Of a stretch of 64,000 nt of DNA, positions 53,833 through 62,604 are shown in pieces. Source of the DNA: Bacillota bacterium (GTDB lineage Bacteria; Bacillota; Clostridia; Acetivibrionales; DTU013); NCBI GenBank assembly GCA_023412665.1, contig JAEZCA010000043.1, positions 3,609-67,608 on the forward strand. Direction: 5' to 3'. Position numbers and translations under genes: made by a program. The stretch's first letter is position 1. Each line of letters starts with the position of its first letter. Under the pieces are notes generated by a model, which was given only the letters and a program-made list of their open reading frames with translations, did not search any database and was not told where the DNA came from.

Positions 53833-54501
53833 TTACAATGCGATCTCAAGCCTGATAAGTCGCGCAAGTATCCGGACTTCATTCTTTGACACTGTTTCTG
53901 TGGACAGTTTGCCGCTGTTCCCCACCAGAAGAAGCTTTTCCTGATCCAGCCTCTTTATCTGGCGTATCATCCTTGCTCCTTTATACTCGACAAGACATAA
54001 AGAATCCCTCTCTGCCTCTCCCGTTCTAAAGGCCAGCGCAACATCCCCCTTCATTATCCTGAAACCGGACATGCTGTCATCTTCAGCTTTTATATAAAGG
54101 ACCTTGTCCTTCGGACAGCCCTCCACCTTGTTATCTATAATGGGCAATTGTCTTGAAGCCAATGATTTCTCAAGATCGTATCCATAGACGGGCACAGTCA
54201 TGATGACTCCTGCAAGCGCGTCAGTCCAGATTTCCCTGACCGGCTTTTCGATCACTTTTTTCACTGTTTTGTCGGGCTCAGGCCTGCTCCTTATCTCTGT
54301 CTCATCGAACAAATCAAGCTTCCCGGCCTCCTGGCGCAGCGCCTTTGACACCCGGTTGATAAGGTCGCTGTTCATGACCCTTTTGCCGTTCTCGACTTCA
54401 TCTATAAAGCCTTCGGAAACACCGACCAGCCTGCCAAGCTGCTTCTGTGTCATTCCGGCTTCCTTCCTCAGTCTGCATATTTCAGAACCGATCCTGCTCA
54501 T
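53833..54501 (-). CDS. XRE HTH regulator with S24 (LexA/CI-like) C-terminal domain
   Basis: 222 residues. Residues 6-60 are a Cro/CI HTH (ICRLRKEAGMTQKQLGRLVGVSEGFIDEVENG in part). The C-terminal half resembles an S24 fold with Ser in AEDDSMSGFRIMKGD; the catalytic Lys position appears to be Arg (ARMIRQIK), so self-cleavage may be lost. GGAGG precedes ATG. It is divergent from the T-box operon 150 bp away. No prophage genes adjoin it. It may be a chromosomal repressor that senses a signal through its dimer domain. Confidence 0.82.
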   Translation of the reverse strand: MSRIGSEICRLRKEAGMTQKQLGRLVGVSEGFIDEVENGKRVMNSDLINRVSKALRQEAGKLDLFDETEIRSRPEPDKTVKKVIEKPVREIWTDALAGVIMTVPVYGYDLEKSLASRQLPIIDNKVEGCPKDKVLYIKAEDDSMSGFRIMKGDVALAFRTGEAERDSLCLVEYKGARMIRQIKRLDQEKLLLVGNSGKLSTETVSKNEVRILARLIRLEIAL

Positions 54502-54650
54502 AACTTATCCTCCAATAGCTATAGCTGTAAATATATATTCTTCTTGACCTGTACAAAACTAAGGCCACTGTATAATTTATTACTACCACAAAATATATCC
54601 TAGAGGAAAACCTGCCGCAAGTCAACGCTGCCAAACCAAACAACATTTTA

Positions 54651-54680
54651 TTGACAATAAATATGTTCCCATGGTATTAT
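54651..54680 (+). promoter_or_regulatory. promoter of the T-box/trpXYZ operon
   Basis: TTGACA (54651-54656), an 18-bp spacer and TATTAT (54675-54680), placed 10 bp before the T-box stem I. Confidence 0.8.
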
Positions 54681-54690
54681 TTTCTAAACC

Positions 54691-54948
54691 GATGAAGAGG
54701 GTGTAAAACTGTGGAACCGGTCACAAAGAGAGTCGGGGGTGCTGGGATCCCGGCGGACAGGAGCAGACAAATGGGCCTCTGAGGGCGAAGCGAAAGGAAT
54801 GGATATTCCGAGTAACATCCGACGTCCGGCCGACGTTATATGGCTAAGAGTGTGTCGGCACTCTGTAAAGCGGATGCATTATACATTGCATCAATTAAGG
54901 TGGTACCGCAGGTTGACGCCTGTCCTTTGATTAGGATAGGCGTTTTTT
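54691..54948 (+). promoter_or_regulatory. T-box riboswitch, tryptophan specifier (TGG)
   Basis: Stem I begins with GATGAAGAGG (54691-54700). AGAGG (54696-54700) can pair with CCTCT (54776-54780), which places TGG (54772-54774), followed by a purine, in the specifier loop: tRNA-Trp. The T-box sequence AAGGTGGTACCGCAGG lies at 54897-54912. A terminator stem CGCCTGTCC/GGATAGGCG (54917-54942) with six T follows. Uncharged tRNA-Trp should stabilise the antiterminator and switch on the transporter genes. The remaining 54949-55104 holds no gene. Confidence 0.9.
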
Positions 54949-55104
54949 GTTTTTCTGTTTCAGCGGATCCATGAAGCAGACTCAAACAAAAAGACCGGTC
55001 GGTGTACTGAATAAAAAATGCTGTCAGTACGCATCTGTTTATGAAAAACGACAAAAATAATAAGTATTGTACAATATAGTACATATCAAACAGGAGGAAT
55101 CGAA

Positions 55105-56082
55105 ATGAAAAAATTGCTGAAGGTCTTCACCGTTATCCTGGCAGTACTATCACTCACTATGTCATTGACGGCATGCGGCGGTAAAAAAGTCATTGAGGTC
55201 GGCATCGTCCAGATCGTGGAGCATCCCTCCCTCAACACCATACGCGAAGCATGTATTGCGCGCATGGCTGAGCTTGGTTACAAGGACGGCGAAAACATAA
55301 AGATCGACTATCAGAACGCACAAAATGATCAGACAAATCTCAATACAATATGCCAGAAATTCAAGGCCAACAAAAAAGACCTTATAATCGCCATCGCTAC
55401 ACCGTCGGCACAGGCAGCCGCTTCAATCTCCCCCGACATTCCGGTGCTGTTTTCAGCCTGCACTGACCCGTTGGGCTCAGGGCTGGTAGCCAACCTTGAA
55501 AAGCCCGGAGGAAATGTGACCGGTACCTCGGATGCCGTATCGGCTGCAATGATAATGGAGCTTGCAAAGCGCATCACTCCTGATATCAAGACAGTAGGAG
55601 CACTCTACAACTCCAGTGAGACAAACTCCATATCCGTTATAAACAACCTTAAGGAGTACTGTACCGCTAATGGTATACAGGTCATTGAGGGCACGGTCAC
55701 CAATTCCTCAGAGGTCCAGCAGGTAACACAGTCTCTGGCAGGCAAGGTCGATGCGATCTTCTCCCCGATAGACAACACCATAGCCTCTGCAATGCCCATA
55801 GTGACACAAGTTGCGGAAAATGCGAAGATACCGGTTTATGTCGGAGCGGATTCCATGGTATCGGATGGAGGACTTGCGACCTACGGCATCAACTATACCG
55901 TACTCGGACAGGAAACCGGAGTTATGGCCGTCGAGATCCTTAATGGCAAAAAACCGGGAGATATGCCGGTAAAAACCATGACGGACATGGACATATACGT
56001 TAACAAGAAAACTGCTGAAGCAATAGGCATAACAATACCAGAGGATGTGCTTAAGGAAGCAGCGCAGGTATTCGGCGAGTAG
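55105..56082 (+). CDS. trpX: tryptophan ABC transporter substrate-binding lipoprotein (TrpX)
   Basis: 325 residues. Signal peptide with lipobox LTAC (Cys24), then the ABC_sub_bind (DUF534) fold: VGIVQIVEHPSLNTIREA, AIATPSAQAAA, PVLFSACTDPLGSGLV, and GLATYGINYTVLGQETG. The family was linked to tryptophan by T-box regulation in Firmicutes, and the Trp specifier upstream here supports that. It is anchored on the outer membrane face and delivers substrate to TrpY. GGAGGA precedes ATG. Confidence 0.9.
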   Translation: MKKLLKVFTVILAVLSLTMSLTACGGKKVIEVGIVQIVEHPSLNTIREACIARMAELGYKDGENIKIDYQNAQNDQTNLNTICQKFKANKKDLIIAIATPSAQAAASISPDIPVLFSACTDPLGSGLVANLEKPGGNVTGTSDAVSAAMIMELAKRITPDIKTVGALYNSSETNSISVINNLKEYCTANGIQVIEGTVTNSSEVQQVTQSLAGKVDAIFSPIDNTIASAMPIVTQVAENAKIPVYVGADSMVSDGGLATYGINYTVLGQETGVMAVEILNGKKPGDMPVKTMTDMDIYVNKKTAEAIGITIPEDVLKEAAQVFGE

Positions 56083-56105
56083 TACCTGCGATCCGGCATA
56101 AATTG

Positions 56106-56133
56106 TTGCGGTAATAAAAATGAGTGATATAAT
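56106..56133 (+). promoter_or_regulatory. possible internal promoter before trpY
   Basis: TTGCGG (56106-56111), a 16-bp spacer and an extended -10 (TGATATAAT, box 56128-56133) in the 118-bp gap between trpX and trpY. Confidence 0.45.
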
Positions 56134-56200
56134 AGATGCGAAAGCGAATTTTTACTTTGAACGATAGCACAATAAGAATCAACATGGGGAGTCGTAGAAA

Positions 56201-57121
56201 ATGCTTGATATAATAAAGGGTTCGGCCGAGCTGGGCATTATCTATGCAATAATGGCGCTGGGGGTATTCATATCGTTTCGCACATTAAATATGCCGGATC
56301 TGACGGTGGACAGCAGCTTCACACTTGGAGCTGCCTTCTCTGCCGTATTGTGTGTTAGCGGTCACCCTGTGCTGGGCCTTGTAATAGCATTCATCGCGGG
56401 CTGTGCAGCAGGAAGCATCACCGCATTGCTTACCACAAAGCTGAAGATCCAGCCGATCCTTTCCGGCATACTCATGATGCTGGCGTTATATTCGTTAAAT
56501 CTAAAGGTTATGGGCAATAAATCAAATATTCCTTTATCCAGGATCATGAATATTCCAACTATATTCAGCCCGTTTTTTGACACACCTGTCGAATATTACA
56601 TCGCACTTATTATATGCTTGGCGGTGCTGGCGGCATTGATAGCGCTGCTGTATTATTTTCTCAAGACCAAATTTGGTCTTGTTCTGCGTGCCACAGGCGA
56701 CAATGAAAAAATGGTAAGGGCCTCCGGCGTAGATACGGATTTCACGACAATCGTCGGCCTTGCACTGTCCAATGGCCTTGTAGCGCTTTCAGGCGCCATG
56801 ATAGCCCAATACCAGGGGTTTACGGATGTGGGTATGGGAATAGGCATGGTCGTAATAGGTCTGGCTTCAGTCATTATCGGAGAAGTTATATTCGGCACAA
56901 GCTCCCTGTTGAGAAGGCTTATTGCAGTTGTACTTGGTGCAGTGCTGTATAGATTCATAATTGCAGGTGCGCTTGAGCTTGGCATGCCGCCAACAGACCT
57001 GAAGCTGGTGTCCGCCATCATTGTTGCCATCGCTTTATCAATGGGGACGATCCGTGACAGGGTAATTTCGCTCACCGGCAGACAGGCCGCTATGAGCAGG
57101 CAGAAGGGAGGCCGGCAATAA
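56201..57121 (+). CDS. trpY: tryptophan ABC transporter permease (TrpY)
   Basis: 306 residues with about eight to nine membrane segments, in the branched-chain-type permease superfamily (BPD_transp_2); LRATGDNEKMVRASGVDT is the cytoplasmic loop that contacts the ATPase. It forms the membrane channel of the uptake system. GGGGAG precedes ATG 56201. Its stop overlaps the start of trpZ by one base (TAATG). Confidence 0.9.
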   Translation: MLDIIKGSAELGIIYAIMALGVFISFRTLNMPDLTVDSSFTLGAAFSAVLCVSGHPVLGLVIAFIAGCAAGSITALLTTKLKIQPILSGILMMLALYSLNLKVMGNKSNIPLSRIMNIPTIFSPFFDTPVEYYIALIICLAVLAALIALLYYFLKTKFGLVLRATGDNEKMVRASGVDTDFTTIVGLALSNGLVALSGAMIAQYQGFTDVGMGIGMVVIGLASVIIGEVIFGTSSLLRRLIAVVLGAVLYRFIIAGALELGMPPTDLKLVSAIIVAIALSMGTIRDRVISLTGRQAAMSRQKGGRQ

Positions 57122-57915
57122 TGCTAGTTATAGAAAACATGACAAAAATATTCAATAAGGGGAGCGTTAATGAAAAGGCCGCCCTGACCAATATCAGCCT
57201 TACACTGAAGGAAGGCGAGTTTGTCACTGTCATAGGCGGCAATGGCGCAGGTAAATCGACGCTGCTCAACTGCATCTCGGGTGTATTTGATATAGATATT
57301 GGAAAAATATCCATAGACAACATCGATATCACAAGAACCCCCGAGCACAAGCGTGCGGCATATATCGGCAGAGTGTTCCAGGATCCGTTGATGGGAACGG
57401 CCTTTGATATGACGATAGAGGAAAATCTGGCTATAGCATACCAAAGAGGCAGGTCAAGAGGCCTTAAGCCAGGTATATCAAAGCCGGATTCGAAATTTTT
57501 CAAAGAAAAGCTGGCACAGCTGGAGCTGGGACTGGAAAGCAGGATAAAAGAAAAGGTCGGAAGGCTCTCAGGAGGGCAGAGACAGGCACTGACACTGCTG
57601 ATGGCCACCATAGTAAAGCCCAGGCTGCTGCTGCTCGACGAACACACGGCAGCATTGGATCCCTCGATAGCGAGCAAGGTCCTGGAGCTCACCGACGAAG
57701 TCGTTAAAGAAAACAACCTGTGTACACTGATGATCACACATAATATGAAGGCAGCGCTTGACCATGGCACCCGTACGATCATGATGCACGAAGGCAGCAT
57801 TATCATGGATATCAGCGGCAAGGAACGAGAGGGTGTCACAGTTGAATGGCTGATAGAGCAGTTCGGCCGCAAGAGCGGCACAGGCCTTGACAACGACAGG
57901 ATGCTTCTGGGGTAA
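57121..57915 (+). CDS. trpZ: tryptophan ABC transporter ATP-binding protein (TrpZ)
   Basis: 264 residues. Walker A GGNGAGKST, Q-loop region RVFQDP, signature LSGGQRQALTL, Walker B LLLLDEHTAALD (His in place of the usual Pro after the catalytic Glu), switch MITHNM. It energises TrpXY. Translationally coupled to trpY through a one-base overlap. An amidohydrolase gene follows 41 bp later in the same direction. Confidence 0.92.
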   Translation: MLVIENMTKIFNKGSVNEKAALTNISLTLKEGEFVTVIGGNGAGKSTLLNCISGVFDIDIGKISIDNIDITRTPEHKRAAYIGRVFQDPLMGTAFDMTIEENLAIAYQRGRSRGLKPGISKPDSKFFKEKLAQLELGLESRIKEKVGRLSGGQRQALTLLMATIVKPRLLLLDEHTAALDPSIASKVLELTDEVVKENNLCTLMITHNMKAALDHGTRTIMMHEGSIIMDISGKEREGVTVEWLIEQFGRKSGTGLDNDRMLLG

Positions 57916-57956
57916 AGCAGCCGGATATATTACTAAACAAAAAGAAGGTTATTATT

Positions 57957-58757
57957 GTGGAAAAGAAATCTGATTACGACATCATAGACATACATGCCCA
58001 CATATTCCCGGACAAGATCGCAGAAAAAGCTGTTGACTCTATCGGAAAATATTATGGTGTATCAATGAGGCGCAACGGGACTGTTGAAGGACTGCTCGAA
58101 AGCGGCAGCAATATCGGAGTGAGAAAATATATCGTCCACTCCTCCGCAACTAGTGTTGAACAGGTAAAAGCTATAAATGACTACGTTTCAGGCGTAACAC
58201 AGGCCCATCCTGAATTCATCGGCTTTGCAACCCTTCACCCTGATCTGCCGGATGTTCCTGCAGAAGTAGAGAGAATTATAGCACTGGGACTCAAGGGTCT
58301 CAAGCTGCATCCCGAGTTCCAGCACTTTACAATAGACGATGACAATATGATGCCCATTTATGAAGCAGTAGAGGGCAGATTGCCCGTGTTGATACATATG
58401 GGGGATGAGAATGTGGATTCCTCAAGCCCGGTCAGGCTCGCCAGAGTATTGGACAGATTTCCTAAGCTCGTTGTCATTGCTGCCCATTTCGGAGGATACC
58501 GTATGTGGGACCTTTCATGCGAGTATCTCATAGGCAGAAATGTTTATATGGATACCTCCAGCACCCTTTACTTCATCAAACCGGAAAGAGCCGTCGAAAT
58601 GATCAGAAAGCATGGTGTTGAAAAAATGCTCTTTGGTTCGGATTACCCAATGTGGGATCACAGAGAAGAGCTGGACAGGTTCTTTGCGCTAGGCCTTACC
58701 GAAGAGGAACGGAGAGCCATCCTCTCCGGCAATGCACATAAGCTGTTGTCCGTCTAG
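57957..58757 (+). CDS. amidohydrolase-2 family metal-dependent hydrolase
   Basis: 266 residues, TIM-barrel amidohydrolase (PF04909-like). Metal ligands: HxH in IDIHAHIFPD, His in VLIHMGDE, His in VIAAHFGG and Asp in LFGSDYPMW. Members are decarboxylases or hydrolases of aromatic and other small acids. The start is GTG with AGAAGG upstream. Lying 41 bp behind trpZ, it may share the T-box transcript, so a substrate related to tryptophan import is possible but unproven. Confidence 0.85.
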   Translation: MEKKSDYDIIDIHAHIFPDKIAEKAVDSIGKYYGVSMRRNGTVEGLLESGSNIGVRKYIVHSSATSVEQVKAINDYVSGVTQAHPEFIGFATLHPDLPDVPAEVERIIALGLKGLKLHPEFQHFTIDDDNMMPIYEAVEGRLPVLIHMGDENVDSSSPVRLARVLDRFPKLVVIAAHFGGYRMWDLSCEYLIGRNVYMDTSSTLYFIKPERAVEMIRKHGVEKMLFGSDYPMWDHREELDRFFALGLTEEERRAILSGNAHKLLSV

Positions 58758-58769
58758 CCATTCGCCTCG

Positions 58770-60005
58770 TTACACAATAATGCTGCCGGGTGCCGGATCC
58801 CTCCCTATACGGAATTCTGCACGCACGCCGTCCACATCAGCCTCATACTCTCCACGGAAGCCGCCCACGATAACCGAACCTTCCTCATCGGTAACAAGCT
58901 CCATGGGCTTCGTCCACCACTCATTCCTTATGAGATTGCGAAGCGCCTCATAGACAGGCTTTATTTTACTGTCCGCGGTGATCAGACCTGACGGCGCCTT
59001 GAGCCAGCCTCCATCAATGAAGCCCCACCAGGTGATCGACTCAATATTGGGGTCTGCAAACAATGTCCTGTAATGCGTTTCAACCTCTCTTGCCTGTCTG
59101 TCAAGTCCTTCGGGTGTGGACGGCCACTCATCCACTACATAGTCGTTCAGATCAACTATTTCCGGCGGCATTATCCTTCCTGATACTATAGTATTTTCAG
59201 TAAAGTGCAGCGGCAGATTGAACCTTGCATAGCGCTCCAGTATCTCCTGCGTCTTTTCCACACCCCAATACCCCTGGTGCATATGGGACTGAATACCGAT
59301 GGCATCTATAGGCACCCCTGCTTCGAGGCAGCCTTCTATCAATATGTCATAGGCCTCTGAGGTTTCGAAATCATTAATCAAAAGGGTTGCTTCCGGATTT
59401 GCCTTTTTAGCGGCCGCAAAAACCTCCCTGACCAGGCGGATACGTCCCAGCTCCTTGCATATGCGGGTGATCCCGTTATCATATTTATCGAAGATAGGCA
59501 TGATCACAACCTCATTGATGACATCCCATATATCTACGAGCCCGGCAAAACCGGTCACATCACGGCGTATCCTGTTGAGCTGCACGGAAAGGATGTCCTT
59601 GTTGCTCAGGTCCATCAGCCATGGAGCAGTCAGCGTATGCCAGCAAAGAGGGTGCCCCTTGAGCTCGACACCTTTCGAACGCAGCCAGACGGAAGCTTTC
59701 TTCAGCCTCTCCATATCAGGCTGTCCCCTGACCGGTTCAAAACGACCCCAGTAAAATGGCAGCGTAGAGTAATTGAACAGGTCAAAGAACAATCTGAACC
59801 TCTCTTCAGTTAGCTCCCTTTCTCTTCCCTGTAATTCTCCGTTGGCATAAGGTATGGAACTGGATTCAGTGCAGCCGAATAAAAACTCATGACTCAGCTG
59901 CTTGACGACTACTCTCCGGTTCGCCAGCGGCGATCCGTCCTTGCCTGAAAATGTGATTTTCCTGCTGCCCTTTCGATGCTTCAGCTGTTCCTGACTGTTA
60001 CTCAT
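58770..60005 (-). CDS. endo-1,4-beta-xylanase, GH10 family, intracellular
   Basis: 411 residues. The GH10 acid/base is E165 in WDVINEVV, and the nucleophile E270 in LPLHFTEN; PFYWGRFEP, GHPLCWH and GIQSHMHQG are family blocks, and WWGFIDGGWL ends the barrel. A short beta-rich N-terminal segment (about 10-45) precedes the barrel. There is no signal peptide or dockerin, so it should act inside the cell on imported xylo-oligosaccharides. ATG 60005 follows GAGGAGG. It may be co-transcribed with terC 42 bp upstream. Confidence 0.93.
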   Translation of the reverse strand: MSNSQEQLKHRKGSRKITFSGKDGSPLANRRVVVKQLSHEFLFGCTESSSIPYANGELQGRERELTEERFRLFFDLFNYSTLPFYWGRFEPVRGQPDMERLKKASVWLRSKGVELKGHPLCWHTLTAPWLMDLSNKDILSVQLNRIRRDVTGFAGLVDIWDVINEVVIMPIFDKYDNGITRICKELGRIRLVREVFAAAKKANPEATLLINDFETSEAYDILIEGCLEAGVPIDAIGIQSHMHQGYWGVEKTQEILERYARFNLPLHFTENTIVSGRIMPPEIVDLNDYVVDEWPSTPEGLDRQAREVETHYRTLFADPNIESITWWGFIDGGWLKAPSGLITADSKIKPVYEALRNLIRNEWWTKPMELVTDEEGSVIVGGFRGEYEADVDGVRAEFRIGRDPAPGSIIV

Positions 60006-60047
60006 GGCAAGCCTCCTCAGTATCAATACTTTCACATGTAAAACGTA

Positions 60048-60938
60048 TTACTTGCTATATCTATTATACATCCTTTTTCTGTGTCTGGCACCGGATACCA
60101 TAATAGTTGTCTTTTTTTGGCGCCCGGCACCATAAATCAGAGACATAATGATGCTGCCGAGCATGATCAAAAAAATGACTGCCAGAGAATTAATTATGGA
60201 TATATCGATATGAAACATCAGTATCAGAAGCTTAATGCCTGTAAAGGTTAATACCATGGCTGCGCCGTATTTCACAAATTGGAATTTGTCATGGAGCCGG
60301 CGAAGCAGAAAGTACATGCTCCGCAGGCCTAGAATGGCAAAAATATTAGAAGTGTATACTATGAAAACATCCGTGGTTATGGAAAAAATAGCCGGAATAG
60401 AGTCAAAGGCAAACAGGATATCGGAGAATTCTATTATTAAAAGCACTGCAAAAAGAGGTGTGGCATGCCTCCTGCCGTTTTTAACGATGAAAAAGTGTTC
60501 CCCGCTCATAGTATCCGTTACAGGCATAACCCTTCTCAGGAGCTTTAGTATGCTACTGTCTTTGAAGTCAGCCTGTTCCTTGTTGCTGAAAACCATCCTC
60601 ATGCCGCTGAATACCAGTATTGCGCCAAATACATAAAGGGCCCAGTGAAAGCTGCTTACAGCCACGACTCCAAACAGTATAAACAATAGCCTGAAAGCTA
60701 CCGCAAAGAAAATGCCGTAGTTAAGCACGCGTCTCTGATCCTTCAGTCTGACTCCAAAGCTGGTAAATACGAGCAGGAACAGAAACAGGTTGTCGACACT
60801 CAGGGACTTTTCAAGGATGTATCCACCCAGGAATTCCACTGCCTTTTCCCTGCCAAGCAGAAAATAGACCCCGGTATTGAAGCATAACGCAACGCATATC
60901 CAGAACACCACCCAGGCAAGTGCCTTTCTGGCCGACAT
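60048..60938 (-). CDS. TerC/Alx-family integral membrane protein
   Basis: 296 residues, seven to nine membrane helices with the conserved intramembrane acidic motifs EKSLSVDNLF and EFSDILFAFDSIPA of TerC. Family members export manganese or serve metal homeostasis and metalloprotein maturation at secretion; the name comes from tellurite resistance. A Lys/Arg-rich C-terminal tail is cytoplasmic. GGGGGC precedes ATG. No yybP-ykoY manganese riboswitch was recognised in the upstream 150 bp. Confidence 0.92.
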   Translation of the reverse strand: MSARKALAWVVFWICVALCFNTGVYFLLGREKAVEFLGGYILEKSLSVDNLFLFLLVFTSFGVRLKDQRRVLNYGIFFAVAFRLLFILFGVVAVSSFHWALYVFGAILVFSGMRMVFSNKEQADFKDSSILKLLRRVMPVTDTMSGEHFFIVKNGRRHATPLFAVLLIIEFSDILFAFDSIPAIFSITTDVFIVYTSNIFAILGLRSMYFLLRRLHDKFQFVKYGAAMVLTFTGIKLLILMFHIDISIINSLAVIFLIMLGSIIMSLIYGAGRQKKTTIMVSGARHRKRMYNRYSK

Positions 60939-61051
60939 TTCTCTGCCCCCTTGATGAATACAGATGTTTCAACATAATTTATATTCACCCCCGTTCCAAA
61001 AATGTATTATTTATTTTTTCGATTTCATAATTATCAGGTTTTGTAAATACA

Positions 61052-61089
61052 AAAATGCTTGATTCACAATTCTATAAATCAAGCATTTT
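61052..61089 (-). terminator. terminator behind the tRNA-Thr fragment
   Basis: A perfect 12-bp stem (AAAATGCTTGAT / ATCAAGCATTTT) with a 14-nt loop. On the minus strand it ends in TTTTTGTATTT, 12 bp beyond the tRNA 3' end, as expected for a native tRNA terminator. Confidence 0.75.
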
Positions 61090-61101
61090 CAAGTGTTTTG
61101 T

Positions 61102-61151
61102 TGGAACACTCAATCAGAGTCGAACGTATGACCTCATCCTTACCATGGAAA
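61102..61151 (-). pseudogene. 3' fragment of tRNA-Thr(GGT)
   Basis: Read on the minus strand, the segment has an anticodon loop ATGGTAA (anticodon GGT), the 3' anticodon stem GGATG, variable loop AGGTC, a T loop TTCGACT, and an acceptor end TGAGTGT-T-CCA. The 3' half matches firmicute tRNA-Thr in order, but the T stem has mismatches and the 5' half (acceptor 5' strand and D arm) is absent. This is the usual scar of an element integrated in a tRNA 3' end. Confidence 0.6.
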
Positions 61152-61435
61152 GGTTCACATTTGTCACGAACGCCTATTTGAGCCGCTTTGCGGCTGGTTT
61201 ATGATTAACAAAAACCCAATTAAAACCCAACAGGTGTTATATGCATGAATCTCATATATTTGCAGTACTATCATATATTTTAAATACGACACAACAACCA
61301 TTTCTCTATTTGTATCGTTATCTTTATAGTCAATTCCAAAAGTATTAGGTAGATTTCAATCCCCTTTAGCCATATCATTATCACATTTACAAATAATCGA
61401 CCCAGAGTAGTTAGGAAAGTAAACATAATAGAATA
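61152..61435. other. AT-rich spacer next to the tRNA fragment
   Basis: No gene is seen. AAAACCCAA occurs twice, 2 bp apart, at about 61211-61230, and GCCGC-TTTG-GCGGC forms a small hairpin at about 61182-61196. No integrase coding sequence was found. Confidence 0.4.
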
Positions 61436-62428
61436 TTATTGAATTTCATACTTCATAATTCTTACAGCTTTCATACTATCCAAGAATGGGTTTATTTCGA
61501 TACTATATTTAATATTAGGTGCACCATTTACTTTTATGCAAGTTAAGTATTGTTCTCGTTTGTCTCCCGTTCTCTTCAAGATCATATATTTAACATCATA
61601 CACCTGCATTTTGTAAATTATCTTAATGTTTAGGTATTCTCTACCGTCCTCAATAGTAAAATGGTATTCTTCATATTCCTGTTTATATGTTTCATGCCGT
61701 ATAACTGTTTTTTCTTTTAGAGAATTTGTAGTTGGTTTTTGGGATTCAGAAAAAATTGGGCTTTGAGAAGCTCTTAATCTATCTTGAAACAAAATTGCTG
61801 CTTCTTTTCGTTCTTTCTCTTTAGTTTTATCCGCAAGCCGTAATTCATTATTGGTTTTTCTTATCTCCATTATTTTTTCAAATAAAAGCTTCCTTAAATT
61901 TGGAATTACTAGTCTACCTTCTTTTAGGACGGTAATTTGTTCTAGTGAGATAGATAACATAACTGATTCATAAAGTGTGTCAACCCCAACATCTTCCCAG
62001 TTCTCCCTGTTTAAACCCTTATAGACTTTTACGTAAGCCTCAGGATAAACATAAAAATAAAGCTCATGGTCATTGCTATGATAATATGAACGATGAAAGG
62101 GGCTCCCTATTGTAAACCCTTCTTCTTCAACAAAGAACCAAATATCATGAATATTGTTTTGTTTATACAGTTCTCTTCTTTTTAGAAATAATGGATTATT
62201 TATTCTTTTAAATTGAATTTCAATAGCTATCTTTTCTCCACTTAATTCAAAGTAAATATCAGTTTTCAGTTCTTTATCAATAAGATAATCTGGTATTATC
62301 TTCACATAAGGGAATTGCTGCTTTAACCAACTATAGAAAGTTTCTGTCAAGTCGAGATGTTTTTCACTATTACCATGATCATAGGAGCTCAGTTTTCCAA
62401 GCGGACAATCACCTACTGTATAATGCAC
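61436..62428 (-). CDS. CoiA-like nuclease-domain protein, 5' end interrupted
   Basis: 330 residues from GTG 62428. It resembles CoiA: a restriction-endonuclease-like core (DYLIDKELKTDIYFELSGEKIAIEIQFKRI in part; D and ExQ ligands), then a charged helical region. The frame continues upstream of the GTG with the CoiA-type zinc finger (LLCPVCRKPVFYC) and a 'YFVHY' motif, but reaches TAG at 62516-62518 with no ATG, GTG or TTG. The family N-terminus is therefore missing or the gene is broken. AT-rich codon use differs from the rest of the window, suggesting transfer. In competence systems CoiA promotes recombination of incoming DNA. Confidence 0.6.
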   Translation of the reverse strand: MHYTVGDCPLGKLSSYDHGNSEKHLDLTETFYSWLKQQFPYVKIIPDYLIDKELKTDIYFELSGEKIAIEIQFKRINNPLFLKRRELYKQNNIHDIWFFVEEEGFTIGSPFHRSYYHSNDHELYFYVYPEAYVKVYKGLNRENWEDVGVDTLYESVMLSISLEQITVLKEGRLVIPNLRKLLFEKIMEIRKTNNELRLADKTKEKERKEAAILFQDRLRASQSPIFSESQKPTTNSLKEKTVIRHETYKQEYEEYHFTIEDGREYLNIKIIYKMQVYDVKYMILKRTGDKREQYLTCIKVNGAPNIKYSIEINPFLDSMKAVRIMKYEIQ

Positions 62429-62604
62429 AAAGTAAGCAACTTTTTTACCCTCATCACAATAAAAGACAGGCTTTCGGCAAACAGGGCAAAGAAGTTTTTT
62501 CTCTTGTCCTAATCTCTATTTATCCTGAACACTGAAGTTTTCTTGTTTTGTGGTGAAAGGCTCTGCATTATAAATGCAACTTAGTATAGATAACCCCCAT
62601 CTAT

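Noticed and set aside
53676..53882. 68-codon minus-strand frame ending in a hydrophobic stretch
   Set aside because: It overlaps the start of the S24 regulator's 3' end in another frame and lacks start signals; possible decayed DNA, not a gene.
60939..61051. Possible yybP-ykoY manganese riboswitch before terC
   Set aside because: The conserved loop motifs were not found, and the leader is too short.
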